A DNA stretch of 64,000 nt from JABDGZ01 sp964487685 (GTDB lineage Bacteria > Omnitrophota > Gorgyraeia > Zapsychrales > Fredricksoniimonadaceae), in NCBI GenBank assembly GCA_964487685.1, contig CAZASA010000001.1, forward strand, positions 6,760 through 70,759, written 5' to 3'. The notes under the pieces are model-generated. The model did no database searches, was not told where the DNA came from, and was given only the letters and a program-made list of their open reading frames with translations. The translations under genes and the position numbers were made by a program. Shown in pieces: positions 1 to 8,675 of this stretch (positions are counted from its first letter, which is position 1; every line of letters begins with the position of its first letter).

Positions 1-1
1 C

Positions 2-67
2 ATTTCGGATAAAGATAAGGCAGCGCCATTATTAAAAGAATTTCTGGCACATGAAGGGGCCCTATGA
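2..67 (+). CDS. C-terminal end of an unidentified protein (partial)
   Basis: An open frame enters from the left edge and ends at TGA 65-67, giving 21 residues that finish LKEFLAHEGAL. The stop overlaps the ATG of the next gene (ATGA at 64-67), the same coupling used throughout this locus, so it is probably the end of another polysaccharide gene. Too little is present to name a family. Confidence 0.6.
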   Translation: MSDKDKAAPLLKEFLAHEGAL

Positions 68-933
68 AGGTCCTTATTACCGGCATCACAGGTTTTATTG
101 GGCAACGATTGTTTAAGCAGTTGGGTGCCAAGGATGATATCTATGTGATTTGCCGCAAGCCGGTGATAGGCTTCCCTAAGAATGTTTCAGTGATGGTGGC
201 TGATCTTAATGGGTCAGGGCAGTTATATGATAATTTAAAGATCATCCGGCCTGATGTATGTGTGCATTTGGCTTGGGAAGGGATCCCTGATTACGGATAT
301 ATTACTTCCCGGCGGAATTTGGACCATGCATCAGCCCTGTGGCATCATCTGGTGGAAGAATGCGGGTGTTCCAAGATCATTGCGACGGGATCTTGCTGGG
401 AGTACGGCAAGTCGTCAGGCGTATGCCGCGAAGAGGACCTGGTCACAACAGATTCATATTTTTCCTGGGCTAAGCATTCGCTGTACGATCTCGGTTCTCT
501 GCTTGCAGTAAAATATGGGATAACTTTTAATTGGGCCAGGATATTTTATGCCTATGGTCCAGGGCAGCGGGGTGGCGCGCTCATCCCCATGATCAAGGAT
601 GCGCTAAAGAAAAATGAACAGCCGAAGATTAAGATGCCGTATAATGCCAATGATTTTGTCCATGTGGATGATATTGCCCAAGCGTTGAATTTGTTCGTGC
701 ATCAGAATATATCCAGCGGGATTTATAATCTTGGTTCAGGCAGATCAACACCGGTTTGGCAGGTCTGTGAATATCTTGAGAAGGCTTTAGGCAGGCCACC
801 GTTATTTGCAAAGAAATTGCAGGAAGTAAAACAAAAGCCAGTGGTTGATTTTTGGGCGGATATGTCCAAGACATCAAAAGCTTTGGGTTGGAGCCCAAAA
901 ATTGGTATTGAGGAAGGGATAGGTCATCTATGA
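64..933 (+). CDS. NAD-dependent epimerase/dehydratase (extended SDR), altered active site
   Basis: A 289-residue extended short-chain dehydrogenase/reductase, probably acting on a nucleotide sugar. The Rossmann motif TGITGFIG is at residues 6-13 and a GSCWEYG segment at about 109-115 matches the usual catalytic Ser region. The lysine of YxxxK is K137, but the residue four before it is Phe133 (the stretch reads YFSWAK), so the canonical Tyr is absent or shifted by one. The other SDRs of this locus keep Tyr. It overlaps the upstream frame and the GHMP kinase by four bases each, so it is translationally coupled. Substrate cannot be told from sequence; it could be a reductase, epimerase or non-catalytic relative. 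Confidence 0.85.
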   Translation: MKVLITGITGFIGQRLFKQLGAKDDIYVICRKPVIGFPKNVSVMVADLNGSGQLYDNLKIIRPDVCVHLAWEGIPDYGYITSRRNLDHASALWHHLVEECGCSKIIATGSCWEYGKSSGVCREEDLVTTDSYFSWAKHSLYDLGSLLAVKYGITFNWARIFYAYGPGQRGGALIPMIKDALKKNEQPKIKMPYNANDFVHVDDIAQALNLFVHQNISSGIYNLGSGRSTPVWQVCEYLEKALGRPPLFAKKLQEVKQKPVVDFWADMSKTSKALGWSPKIGIEEGIGHL

Positions 934-1934
934 TCATTTCAAGGACACCATTGCGGATGAGTTTTTCAGGAGGCGGTTCGGACATCCCGGATTATTATAA
1001 AAACCGCCAGGGGGCTGTTGTGTCCACGGCGATTAATAAATATATCTACATCACGGTCAACCAGAAATTCGATGACCTGATCCGTGTCAGCTATTCGAAA
1101 ACGGAAAATGTTAAATCACTCGATGAAGTTGAACATAATATTATCCGTGAAGCGTTGAAGCTCGTTGGTATCACTAAGGGCATCGAAGTGGTTTATATGG
1201 GGGATATTCCTTTGGGGTCCGCGGGGATAGGGCTGGGTTCTTCAAGCAGTTTGGCTGTCGGTGTCCTCAATGCGCTTTATGCCTATCAGGGACGGCATGT
1301 CTCCGGTGATCGCCTGGCCCGTGAAGCCTGTGATATCGAACTGAATATCCTAAAGAACCCTATCGGAAAACAGGACCAGTACATCGCGGCTTACGGGGGT
1401 TTTCAGCATATTCAATTTAACAGCGATGAAAGCGTATTTGTGGACCCGGTCATTTTTCCGTCGGAATCTAAAAAAGCATTGAATGAGAAGCTCCTGTTGT
1501 TTTACACAGGGACCACTCGGATATCATCTTCGATCCTTAAAGAGCAGGGACAAAATACACCCAGGAATTTGGGATATCTAGATGAGATGGTAGCACTTTC
1601 GCGTAAGCTTTTAAAGAAACTCCAGGCTAATGACTTATATGGTTTCGGGGAGATCCTGCATGAGGGTTGGGAGCTTAAGAAAAAACTTGCCAGCGGGGTG
1701 ACCAACAATGAGATCGATCAGTATTACTCCAAAGCATTGAAAGCTGGTGCCGTGGGCGGAAAGCTTTTAGGGGCCGGAGGGGGAGGTTTCCTGCTTTTTT
1801 ATTGTGAAGAAGACAAGCAGGCCGGGGTACGTAAAGCACTTGCTGATCTTAAAGAAACTCCTTTTAATTTTGAGCCTCAAGGAAGCAAGATCATCTATGT
1901 CAGTGATTGTGATAAAGAAAGGCCAATAAGATGA
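930..1934 (+). CDS. GHMP-family sugar kinase, heptose 7-phosphate kinase (HddA)-like
   Basis: A 334-residue GHMP kinase. The N-terminus RTPLRMSFSGGGSD is typical of the D-glycero-D-manno-heptose 7-phosphate kinase/fucokinase-like group. The ATP loop GLGSSSSLAVG lies at about residues 101-111, and a glycine-rich C-terminal motif GAVGGKLLGAGGGGF closes the fold. The enzyme would phosphorylate a sugar or sugar phosphate at C1 before nucleotide activation. No heptose isomerase, phosphatase or heptose nucleotidyltransferase is in the window, so the substrate is open. SD-like GGAAGGGA precedes the ATG, which overlaps the previous stop (ATGA). Confidence 0.88.
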   Translation: MIISRTPLRMSFSGGGSDIPDYYKNRQGAVVSTAINKYIYITVNQKFDDLIRVSYSKTENVKSLDEVEHNIIREALKLVGITKGIEVVYMGDIPLGSAGIGLGSSSSLAVGVLNALYAYQGRHVSGDRLAREACDIELNILKNPIGKQDQYIAAYGGFQHIQFNSDESVFVDPVIFPSESKKALNEKLLLFYTGTTRISSSILKEQGQNTPRNLGYLDEMVALSRKLLKKLQANDLYGFGEILHEGWELKKKLASGVTNNEIDQYYSKALKAGAVGGKLLGAGGGGFLLFYCEEDKQAGVRKALADLKETPFNFEPQGSKIIYVSDCDKERPIR

Positions 1935-2797
1935 AGGTTTTTGTGACCGGAGCCGAAGGATTTGTCGGTAAAAGGCTTGTCGCACGGCTGAAGGAAAAAA
2001 GTATCGAAGTCACGGCCGTTGATATCGTAACGTCACCGGGCTCATCCGTGAAGAGCGCGGATATCAAGTCCCGGAACATAGGTGAACTTATCCCCGAGGG
2101 GGTCGATGCCATTATCCATCTGGCGGGCTTGACCCGTACTCCGGATTGTCAGAATAAAGGCTATGCTTGCTTTGAGGCTAATGTGATGGCCACATTAAAC
2201 CTTATTGATGCGGCCGAGGCCCGTAAGGTTAAGCAATTTATTTTTGCTTCCAGCGAGTGGGTTTACGGTGAATGGAAGGACACGTCACTTATTAAGAATG
2301 AAGACACCCCTTTAGATGGGCATGCATTGAGTTCAGAGTATGCTTTTTCGAAGTTGGTCAGTGAAGTGAATTTGAAACAAAAATATCAATATGGTTTTTG
2401 TCCAACTACTATTTTGCGCTTCGGGATCATCTACGGGCCCCGTGAAAAGAACTGGTCAGCCATTGAGTCTGTTTTTAATGCCGTTAAGACCCAGCAGGAG
2501 GTCAAGGTGGGGTCATTAAAAACAGGAAGATGCTTTATTCACGTCGAAGATATTGTATCAGGTATTGTGGCTTCCTTAGGTCTGCAGGGATTTAATATCA
2601 TCGACCTGCAAGGAGAAAAGCTTATAACCCTCGGTGATATTATTGAAACTTCAAAGAAAATCTTAGGCAAGGACCCGAAGGTGGTAGAAACCTCACCGGA
2701 TAATTATAATTTGCGTAACATCACTAATACAAAAGCAAGGAAAATGCTTGGGTGGAAGCCTGCTTTTGGTCTTCAAGAGGGATTAAAAAGTTTATGA
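1931..2797 (+). CDS. NAD-dependent epimerase/dehydratase (extended SDR)
   Basis: A 288-residue extended SDR. It has TGAEGFVG near residues 6-13, FASSEWVYG in the catalytic Ser region and an intact YxxxK as YAFSK. Likely a nucleotide-sugar epimerase, dehydratase or reductase of the polysaccharide pathway. It overlaps the GHMP kinase by four bases and the TPP enzyme alpha subunit by four bases, so the three are probably made together. Exact sugar unknown. Confidence 0.88.
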   Translation: MKVFVTGAEGFVGKRLVARLKEKSIEVTAVDIVTSPGSSVKSADIKSRNIGELIPEGVDAIIHLAGLTRTPDCQNKGYACFEANVMATLNLIDAAEARKVKQFIFASSEWVYGEWKDTSLIKNEDTPLDGHALSSEYAFSKLVSEVNLKQKYQYGFCPTTILRFGIIYGPREKNWSAIESVFNAVKTQQEVKVGSLKTGRCFIHVEDIVSGIVASLGLQGFNIIDLQGEKLITLGDIIETSKKILGKDPKVVETSPDNYNLRNITNTKARKMLGWKPAFGLQEGLKSL

Positions 2798-3720
2798 CCA
2801 TGGAATTCAAAAAAGAAGTCTTGCATAAATTCCTGCGGCTAAGGATGGCCCAGCTCATCATCAATGAGATGTATAAAAAAGGAGCTTTCAAGGTCCCGAT
2901 CCATTTGGCCTTGGGTCATGAAGCGATCGCCATTGCCATAAGTACAGTCATGGGGCCGCATGACCAGCTCGTCCTCAACCACCGTAACATCCATTACAAT
3001 TTGGCCAAGGTGCATTCGTTAAAGTCCGAGATCGATGAATATTTATTGAAAGAAGAGGGCCTGGCAGGCGGCCAGTTAGGTTCAATGAATCTCATCAATG
3101 AAGGGCAAGGTATTGTTTATTCATCGAGCATTTTAGGGAACAATCTGTCGGTAGCTGCCGGATTTGCCATGGCCAAGAGCATTAAAAAAGATGAGGGCAT
3201 TGTCATGGTTGTCACAGGGGACGGGGCTATGGAAGAAGGGACTTTTTACGAAAGTATGGTCTTTGAGAAAAGCAATGGTCTTCCCATCCTCATCATTGTT
3301 GAGAATAATCAATGGTCGCTGGGGACAAAGATTGAGGAACGTCGTTGCCCCATTGATATCGGCAAATTGGTCGGGGCCCTTGGGATACCCTTTGAGCAAC
3401 TGTCTTCCAATGATACCTATGAGTATATTGAAAAGCTAACGGCCTTAAAGGCCCAAGCTTTGAATGAAAAAACACCGGTGTGCATTGAGGTGCCGCTGAC
3501 AACCTTGGGATGGTGGCGTCAGAAAACAGATGAATTTCCTGAAGGCAAATTTATCAATTACCATGCCGGCCCCTCACCTTCAGTCAATGAGCAGGAAGAC
3601 CCTTACCTGGCGCGCTCTAGCGAAGACCCCTTGTTTGTGCTGGAGAAATATTTCGGTGAAGAGACTATCAGGAAGCTGGCCGGGAACACCCTGGCCCTTC
3701 TTAAAAAGGAATTGGCATGA
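2794..3720 (+). CDS. Thiamine-diphosphate enzyme, E1 alpha-like subunit
   Basis: 308 residues related to the alpha subunit of 2-oxoacid dehydrogenase E1 and acetoin dehydrogenase. The TPP/Mg motif begins GDGAMEEG at residues 142-149 and ends with the NN pair at 171-172. The start is ATG 2794, which overlaps the preceding stop and follows a GAGGG sequence; a longer frame from 2752 would run back into the SDR gene. The next gene is the beta-like subunit. No E2 lipoyl acyltransferase or E3 gene is nearby, so the pair may work as a two-subunit transketolase-like or acyloin-forming enzyme on sugars rather than as a dehydrogenase complex. That role is inferred from context. Confidence 0.85.
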   Translation: MTMEFKKEVLHKFLRLRMAQLIINEMYKKGAFKVPIHLALGHEAIAIAISTVMGPHDQLVLNHRNIHYNLAKVHSLKSEIDEYLLKEEGLAGGQLGSMNLINEGQGIVYSSSILGNNLSVAAGFAMAKSIKKDEGIVMVVTGDGAMEEGTFYESMVFEKSNGLPILIIVENNQWSLGTKIEERRCPIDIGKLVGALGIPFEQLSSNDTYEYIEKLTALKAQALNEKTPVCIEVPLTTLGWWRQKTDEFPEGKFINYHAGPSPSVNEQEDPYLARSSEDPLFVLEKYFGEETIRKLAGNTLALLKKELA

Positions 3721-4685
3721 AATACGTTGAATTTATAAATGATATCCTCAAGAAAAAAATATTGGAGCCGGAGCATATCCTTCTTTTCGGGCAGAATATC
3801 TCAGCGGGCTCATGCATTTCCGGTTTTACGCGGGGGCTCAAGGTCAAGCCTGGCGGACGCATCATCAATACGCCTAACTGCGAGAATACTTTATGCGGTA
3901 TCGGCTTTGGCTCCATGATGAACGGTGTACCCGCTATATTTTTTATGAAACAGCAGGATTTTTTATTGCTGGGCATTGACCAATTGGTCAATACTTATAA
4001 TATAATCCGGCGAACAACCCCCAAGGCCTCATTTACCATCATGCCGGTGATCGTGGACAGCGGCTATGAAGGGCCCCAGTCCGCGTTGAATAATTTAGCT
4101 GATTTTTGTTCCATTGCCCGTATTCCCGGCTACACCGTCACCAATAAGATCGACGCCCAGGAGATCATCAACAAATATTTGATCGCGCCTGGTTTTAGGA
4201 TCATCGGGATCAGCCAGCGATTGTTCAAAACAGAGATCATTGATGTGCCATGTGTCCATATGAATGAGGAGCGCTCGATCTTTCAATATACCAAGGGAGG
4301 GGACGTTACCATCGTCTGTTTTAATTTGTCCCTGCCTCACGGCCTGGAGATCCATCGGCGGATGGTCCAAAAGGACGTGCAGGCCTCAGTTTTTTCCATT
4401 AACGCGGCCATGCCCATCCCATGGGATGAGATCGTTGCCAATGTCCAAAAGACCAAACAGGTGATCATCATTGACGATCTTAAAAGTATCAATGCTCCCT
4501 GGCAAAGTCTATTAAATGCCTTGTACTCCCAAACAAAGATGAAGAGTCCTATCGTTGTTCAGCGGTCTTTTGAGGGGTATTGGTGCCGTCCCCATCATGA
4601 CCAGCTGCAGATGGATTACGATCGTGTCATTTCAGACCTTGATCTACAGAAGGATTTTGTCAGCGGAAAGGGCGGCGCCGCATGA
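3717..4685 (+). CDS. Thiamine-diphosphate enzyme, E1 beta/transketolase C-terminal-like subunit
   Basis: 322 residues matching the layout of E1 beta subunits: a pyrimidine-binding domain with NTPNCENTLCGIGFGSMMNG and a QQDFLLLGIDQLVNTYN segment like that of E1 beta, then a C-terminal domain with VTIVCFNLSLPHGLEI. The usual catalytic Glu for thiamine activation is plausibly the Glu in PNCENTL. It overlaps the alpha gene by four bases (ATGA), so equal synthesis is expected. It is followed directly by a VOC protein. The partner acyltransferase is missing, as noted for the alpha subunit. Confidence 0.82.
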   Translation: MKYVEFINDILKKKILEPEHILLFGQNISAGSCISGFTRGLKVKPGGRIINTPNCENTLCGIGFGSMMNGVPAIFFMKQQDFLLLGIDQLVNTYNIIRRTTPKASFTIMPVIVDSGYEGPQSALNNLADFCSIARIPGYTVTNKIDAQEIINKYLIAPGFRIIGISQRLFKTEIIDVPCVHMNEERSIFQYTKGGDVTIVCFNLSLPHGLEIHRRMVQKDVQASVFSINAAMPIPWDEIVANVQKTKQVIIIDDLKSINAPWQSLLNALYSQTKMKSPIVVQRSFEGYWCRPHHDQLQMDYDRVISDLDLQKDFVSGKGGAA

Positions 4686-5125
4686 TCACACAATTAAGGC
4701 ATGTGGGGGTGGTGGTGAGCAATTTAGAAAAAAGCCTGCATTTTTACAAGGATTTATTAGGTTTTAAAATAAGAAAGGAAATGGAAGAAGAAGGCCCTTA
4801 TATTGACGCTATTTTGGGATTGAAAAATGTCCGCTTAAAAACGGCCAAATTAATGCCTCCTCCGGGAGGGGGTGGTGTGGAGCTTCTCTATTATTACTCA
4901 CCCACATCCCCGCAAAGAGCCCCCTGTGCCATTCATGAGAGGGCGATCACCCATTTCGCCTTGACCATCGAGAACTTGGATCAGGAATATCACCGTCTCT
5001 TGGGCCAAGGGGTCAAATTCATTTCTTCTCCCCAAATTGCACCTGACGGGGGAGCCAAGGTCGTTTTTTGTCTTGACCCCGACGGGAATTACATTGAATT
5101 AACCGAAGAACTTCGTAAGAAATAA
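4682..5125 (+). CDS. VOC-family (glyoxalase/methylmalonyl-CoA epimerase-like) protein
   Basis: A 147-residue vicinal-oxygen-chelate protein with two beta-alpha-beta-beta-beta halves. Metal ligands expected for the family are visible as H7, E67, H91 and E139. VOC enzymes cover lyases, epimerases and dioxygenases that use enediolate chemistry. Placed four bases inside the end of the TPP enzyme beta gene, it may act on that enzyme's product, for example as an epimerase or isomerase of a keto sugar; this is inference. Confidence 0.85.
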   Translation: MITQLRHVGVVVSNLEKSLHFYKDLLGFKIRKEMEEEGPYIDAILGLKNVRLKTAKLMPPPGGGGVELLYYYSPTSPQRAPCAIHERAITHFALTIENLDQEYHRLLGQGVKFISSPQIAPDGGAKVVFCLDPDGNYIELTEELRKK

Positions 5126-5134
5126 AGGAAACGG

Positions 5135-6076
5135 ATGGTCCAAGCCTCAAAAATCTGGTTAACAGGGTCACGGGGTTTCATCGGCAGGCCATTGGCCAAG
5201 GCATTGAGAGAGGCGGGTGTTGACCTGATCTGTTTTACTCCCAAGCCCAAAGGTGCCAGCGGTCATTCAACCCCAGCATCACCGGTGGAATTGGATTTTT
5301 TGAGCCCGGAGGATATTAAGGATAAAGCGGCGCATTTAGGGCTGCCGGATATTTTTATCCACCTGGGCTGGGGCGACGTATCACGTCCGGAGCTTGATGT
5401 CCATTTGACGGAAGGTGTTGCGAGCGGGAAAAACTTAATTGAGACCTTATTTAAGCTGGGGGTGAAAAAATTCTTATTGACCGGATCGATCAGCCAGTAT
5501 GGCGGCCGCGTCGGGATTCTTTCTGAGGGTATGGAACCTGGCCCTAGATTAACGAATTATGCCAAAGCAAAGAGTGAAGTTGAGCGATTCGGTTTACAAG
5601 CCGCCAAAATTTATGGGGAAACATTCATTTGTGTGCGGATCCCCTGGGCTTTTGGGGCAGGCCAGCGGCAAGGGTCCCTGATCAATGATCTATTTGCGTC
5701 CTATATTAAAGGGACAGACGTCAGCTTGACCCCTTGTGAGCATTATAGAGACTTCATCCATATGATCGACGTTGTCGAAGGCTTAAAACGGATCTCTTAT
5801 GTTGATGAATCTGGCATTATCAATTTGGGCAGCGGCAAGGTCGTTTTGATGAAAGATTATGTCAGCATGTTTTGGAAAAATCTGGGCGGCGGTATGGACA
5901 GGTTGAAGTTCGGTGCCAGGCCTTTGCCTGCCAATGAGCCTGAACAGCCTAAAAGTTATTTTGATATTGCGCGTTTGATCAGGTTGACCCAATGGCAGCC
6001 GGCGCTCACTTTGGAAGAAGGCATTATAAAAACCATCGAGGATTTGAGATCACAAACGGAAAATATACATGCCTGA
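5135..6076 (+). CDS. NAD-dependent epimerase/dehydratase (extended SDR)
   Basis: 313 residues with TGSRGFIG at about 10-17, GSISQYGG in the Ser region and YxxxK as YAKAK. A nucleotide-sugar SDR of unknown substrate, third of its type in the locus. AAAGGA precedes the ATG nine bases after the VOC stop. Its 3' end overlaps the glycosyltransferase by eight bases. Confidence 0.87.
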   Translation: MVQASKIWLTGSRGFIGRPLAKALREAGVDLICFTPKPKGASGHSTPASPVELDFLSPEDIKDKAAHLGLPDIFIHLGWGDVSRPELDVHLTEGVASGKNLIETLFKLGVKKFLLTGSISQYGGRVGILSEGMEPGPRLTNYAKAKSEVERFGLQAAKIYGETFICVRIPWAFGAGQRQGSLINDLFASYIKGTDVSLTPCEHYRDFIHMIDVVEGLKRISYVDESGIINLGSGKVVLMKDYVSMFWKNLGGGMDRLKFGARPLPANEPEQPKSYFDIARLIRLTQWQPALTLEEGIIKTIEDLRSQTENIHA

Positions 6077-7025
6077 TGCGCCAGACCTGATCAGTGTCAT
6101 TGTCACCAATTACAATCACGCGGCGTTTTTGGACCAGCGCATGCAAAGCCTTTTGGAGCAGACGTATCCTAACCTTGAGATCATTGTCATAGATAATTGT
6201 TCTACGGATAATAGCAGGGAAGTCCTTGCCAAGTACAGGACTAAGGCCAATATCAAGATCGTGGAAATGCAGGAGAATATCGGGAATATCAATACCTCGA
6301 ATATGGGCGTGACAATGTCCAGGGGCGAATTCTTTATTTTTGCCGAAGCAGATGATTACAGCGCCCCTCAAGAGATCGAACTATTGCACCAGGCGATGGC
6401 AGGCCATGAAGAGACCGGGGCCGCTTTTTGCCGCAGTTACATGGTTGACGGCCAAGGGAAAATATTTGATGAGGATTTTAATTACAGGGACAGGGCATTC
6501 AAGGAATTTTGTTCAAAAGATACCTTGATCCAAGGGGCCCAAGCCCAACGTTTCTTTTTGTTCTCGTGCATCATCCCTAATTTCAGCGCTGTACTCTTCA
6601 GGCGTAAATATTATGACTTGGTCCAAGGGATGTCGCATCGTTTTAAGACCTGCGCGGATTGGGATTTTTGGTTTAGGATGACAGAACATTGTGACCTTTA
6701 TTATCTGACGACACCGTTGAATTATTTCAGGAGGCATGCTAAAACTACTGGGAATCTTTACGGCATAGAATTGACATTAAAGGAGATCATGACCCTGTTG
6801 TACACACAGGCCCGTCAAACGCCATTGAACTTTTGGGAACAGTTACGCTTTAAAGTCAATTTGGGCGTTATTTGGGGACGTTACAGGAAACCGGCACCCG
6901 CTATTTGGTGGAAGTGTTTCCCGGCAGTTTGGAGGGAGACCTTAAAATACGATAAATTGAGCGTATTATATTTAACCATTGCCTTCATTAAGAGAAGCGC
7001 TCAACGAAGGTTCAATAAGGCCTAA
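6069..7025 (+). CDS. Family 2 glycosyltransferase
   Basis: 318 residues with a GT-A fold start (ISVIVTNYNHAAFLDQ), an IIVIDNCSTDNS nucleotide-binding strand and the acidic metal motif EADD at 93-96. A C-terminal helical tail carries aromatic and basic residues. It would transfer one sugar from a nucleotide donor onto the growing lipid-linked repeat unit on the cytoplasmic face. Donor and linkage are not predictable. Confidence 0.9.
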   Translation: MPDAPDLISVIVTNYNHAAFLDQRMQSLLEQTYPNLEIIVIDNCSTDNSREVLAKYRTKANIKIVEMQENIGNINTSNMGVTMSRGEFFIFAEADDYSAPQEIELLHQAMAGHEETGAAFCRSYMVDGQGKIFDEDFNYRDRAFKEFCSKDTLIQGAQAQRFFLFSCIIPNFSAVLFRRKYYDLVQGMSHRFKTCADWDFWFRMTEHCDLYYLTTPLNYFRRHAKTTGNLYGIELTLKEIMTLLYTQARQTPLNFWEQLRFKVNLGVIWGRYRKPAPAIWWKCFPAVWRETLKYDKLSVLYLTIAFIKRSAQRRFNKA

Positions 7026-7040
7026 AAAGGAGTATAGGTA

Positions 7041-7823
7041 ATGAAATTGTCAGATCCAATAATGAAGTTAGTCAGAAAGTATTTAGGGGTTGAACAACGC
7101 CGCGCTTTAAGGATCATCCTCGCCAATATATTCCCCTGGGACCTTAACAAGCTTGCTTTGATCTACGGCTCGGACAAGTGGGGTGGCCATTATTATACTT
7201 CTCATTACCATGAACATTTCCATAAATTAAGGAATAAAAAATTAAAGATCCTGGAGATCGGAGTTGGCGGCTATAAAGACCCGCATTATGGCGGGGCATC
7301 GCTCAGGATGTGGAAGAGGTATTTCCCCCAAAGCTTGATCTATTCCATTGATATCTATGATAAAAGCCCCTTGCAGGAAAAACGGATAAAGATTTATCAA
7401 GGCAGTCAGGACGACGAGGTTTTCTTAAGGAAAGTGGCTGATGAGGCTGGTCCTTTTGATATTATTATTGACGATGGCAGCCACATTGTCAGCCATATAC
7501 TTAAGTCGTTTAGGACCCTGTTCCCATTGATGAACGATGGCGGGATATACGCCATCGAAGATACTCAGGAATTTTATTGGCCAAGTCTGGGAGGCAACAG
7601 TGAAAATCTGGATGACCCAATGTCTTCAATGGCTTTCTTCAAGAAATTGACCGATGGGTTGAATTATCAAGAATATGTATTGCCGGATTATGTTCCTACT
7701 TATTATGATAAAAATATCGTATCCATGCATTTCTATCACAATCTTTTAATTATGCATAAAGGCCACAATAATGAGCCGTTATTCCCAACTGACCATCCAA
7801 GACTTGTTGCCCAACGCCAATAG
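7041..7823 (+). CDS. Class I SAM-dependent methyltransferase, sugar O-methyltransferase-like
   Basis: 260 residues. The SAM loop is LEIGVGG at 71-77 and the acidic motif IIDDGSH at 142-148 resembles rhamnosyl O-methyltransferases of the macrolide/tetracenomycin type. A strong AAGGAG site precedes the ATG. A second methyltransferase gene follows ten bases later. Given the dTDP-rhamnose genes here, methylation of a deoxysugar in the polysaccharide is plausible but not shown. Confidence 0.8.
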   Translation: MKLSDPIMKLVRKYLGVEQRRALRIILANIFPWDLNKLALIYGSDKWGGHYYTSHYHEHFHKLRNKKLKILEIGVGGYKDPHYGGASLRMWKRYFPQSLIYSIDIYDKSPLQEKRIKIYQGSQDDEVFLRKVADEAGPFDIIIDDGSHIVSHILKSFRTLFPLMNDGGIYAIEDTQEFYWPSLGGNSENLDDPMSSMAFFKKLTDGLNYQEYVLPDYVPTYYDKNIVSMHFYHNLLIMHKGHNNEPLFPTDHPRLVAQRQ

Positions 7824-7832
7824 GAGCTTTAT

Positions 7833-8672
7833 ATGTCAATGATCGAAGTTTTGCTGGATAAATTGGTCCTAAATTCTTGGCCATTACGGCGGGTTTTAGG
7901 CAAGAAACTTATTAAGAAATTCCAGATAGGCAGCTATGAATGGCGGTTAAGGATGGGCACCATCGATCGTCCCTATTATGGTTATTGTGTTTATAATGCG
8001 GCCTTTTTAGCAAAAAAGTTAAAGCTTAAAAAAATAAGTGTCATCGAATTCGGCGTATTTAAGGGTAAGGGACTGCTTAATCTTGAATATCACGCCAATG
8101 AAATTACGAAATTACTGGGAGTGGAAATTGATATTTATGGTTTTGACACCGGAGAAGGCTTGCCGGATCCCCTGGATTATAGGGACCTTCCTTATCATTG
8201 GGAAAAAGGTTTTTTTAAAATGGATGTGCCCTTACTCAAAAGCCAGTTAAAGAAATCCAAGCTTATCCTGGGGAACGTCAAGGACACTTCAAAAGAATTC
8301 TTTAAAAAATATGATCCTGCTCCCATAGGAGCTGTCCTCTATGATTTTGATTTTTATTCATCGACGGTGGAAGCGTTAAAAATGCTTGAAGCCGGGGATA
8401 AATATTATTTACCCCGGGTTTTTTGTTATTTTGACGATACCATGGGTAATGAACTGGAACTTTATAACGATTGCACTGGACAAAGATTGGCGATCAACGA
8501 GTTCAACCAAGCCCATCAAGATATCAAGTTAGGCATTCCGTATTATCTTTATGGGAAGAAATTCATCGAGAACTGGTATTATCAGATATGGATAGGCCAT
8601 TTTTTCAAGCATAGCAGGTATAATGATTTTGTAAGCGGGCAGCAGGTCGATGCCCAAGAAAAACAGGGGTGA
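7833..8672 (+). CDS. TylF/MycF-like SAM-dependent O-methyltransferase
   Basis: 279 residues with the SAM loop IEFGVFKGKG at 71-80, a GFDTGEGLPDP segment and YDFDFYSS that together resemble TylF/MycF (macrocin O-methyltransferase) proteins. AGGAG precedes the start. Paired with the preceding methyltransferase, it suggests a dimethylated sugar or two methylated residues in the repeat unit. Assignment to the family is fair; acceptor is unknown. Confidence 0.8.
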   Translation: MSMIEVLLDKLVLNSWPLRRVLGKKLIKKFQIGSYEWRLRMGTIDRPYYGYCVYNAAFLAKKLKLKKISVIEFGVFKGKGLLNLEYHANEITKLLGVEIDIYGFDTGEGLPDPLDYRDLPYHWEKGFFKMDVPLLKSQLKKSKLILGNVKDTSKEFFKKYDPAPIGAVLYDFDFYSSTVEALKMLEAGDKYYLPRVFCYFDDTMGNELELYNDCTGQRLAINEFNQAHQDIKLGIPYYLYGKKFIENWYYQIWIGHFFKHSRYNDFVSGQQVDAQEKQG

Positions 8673-8675
8673 TTG

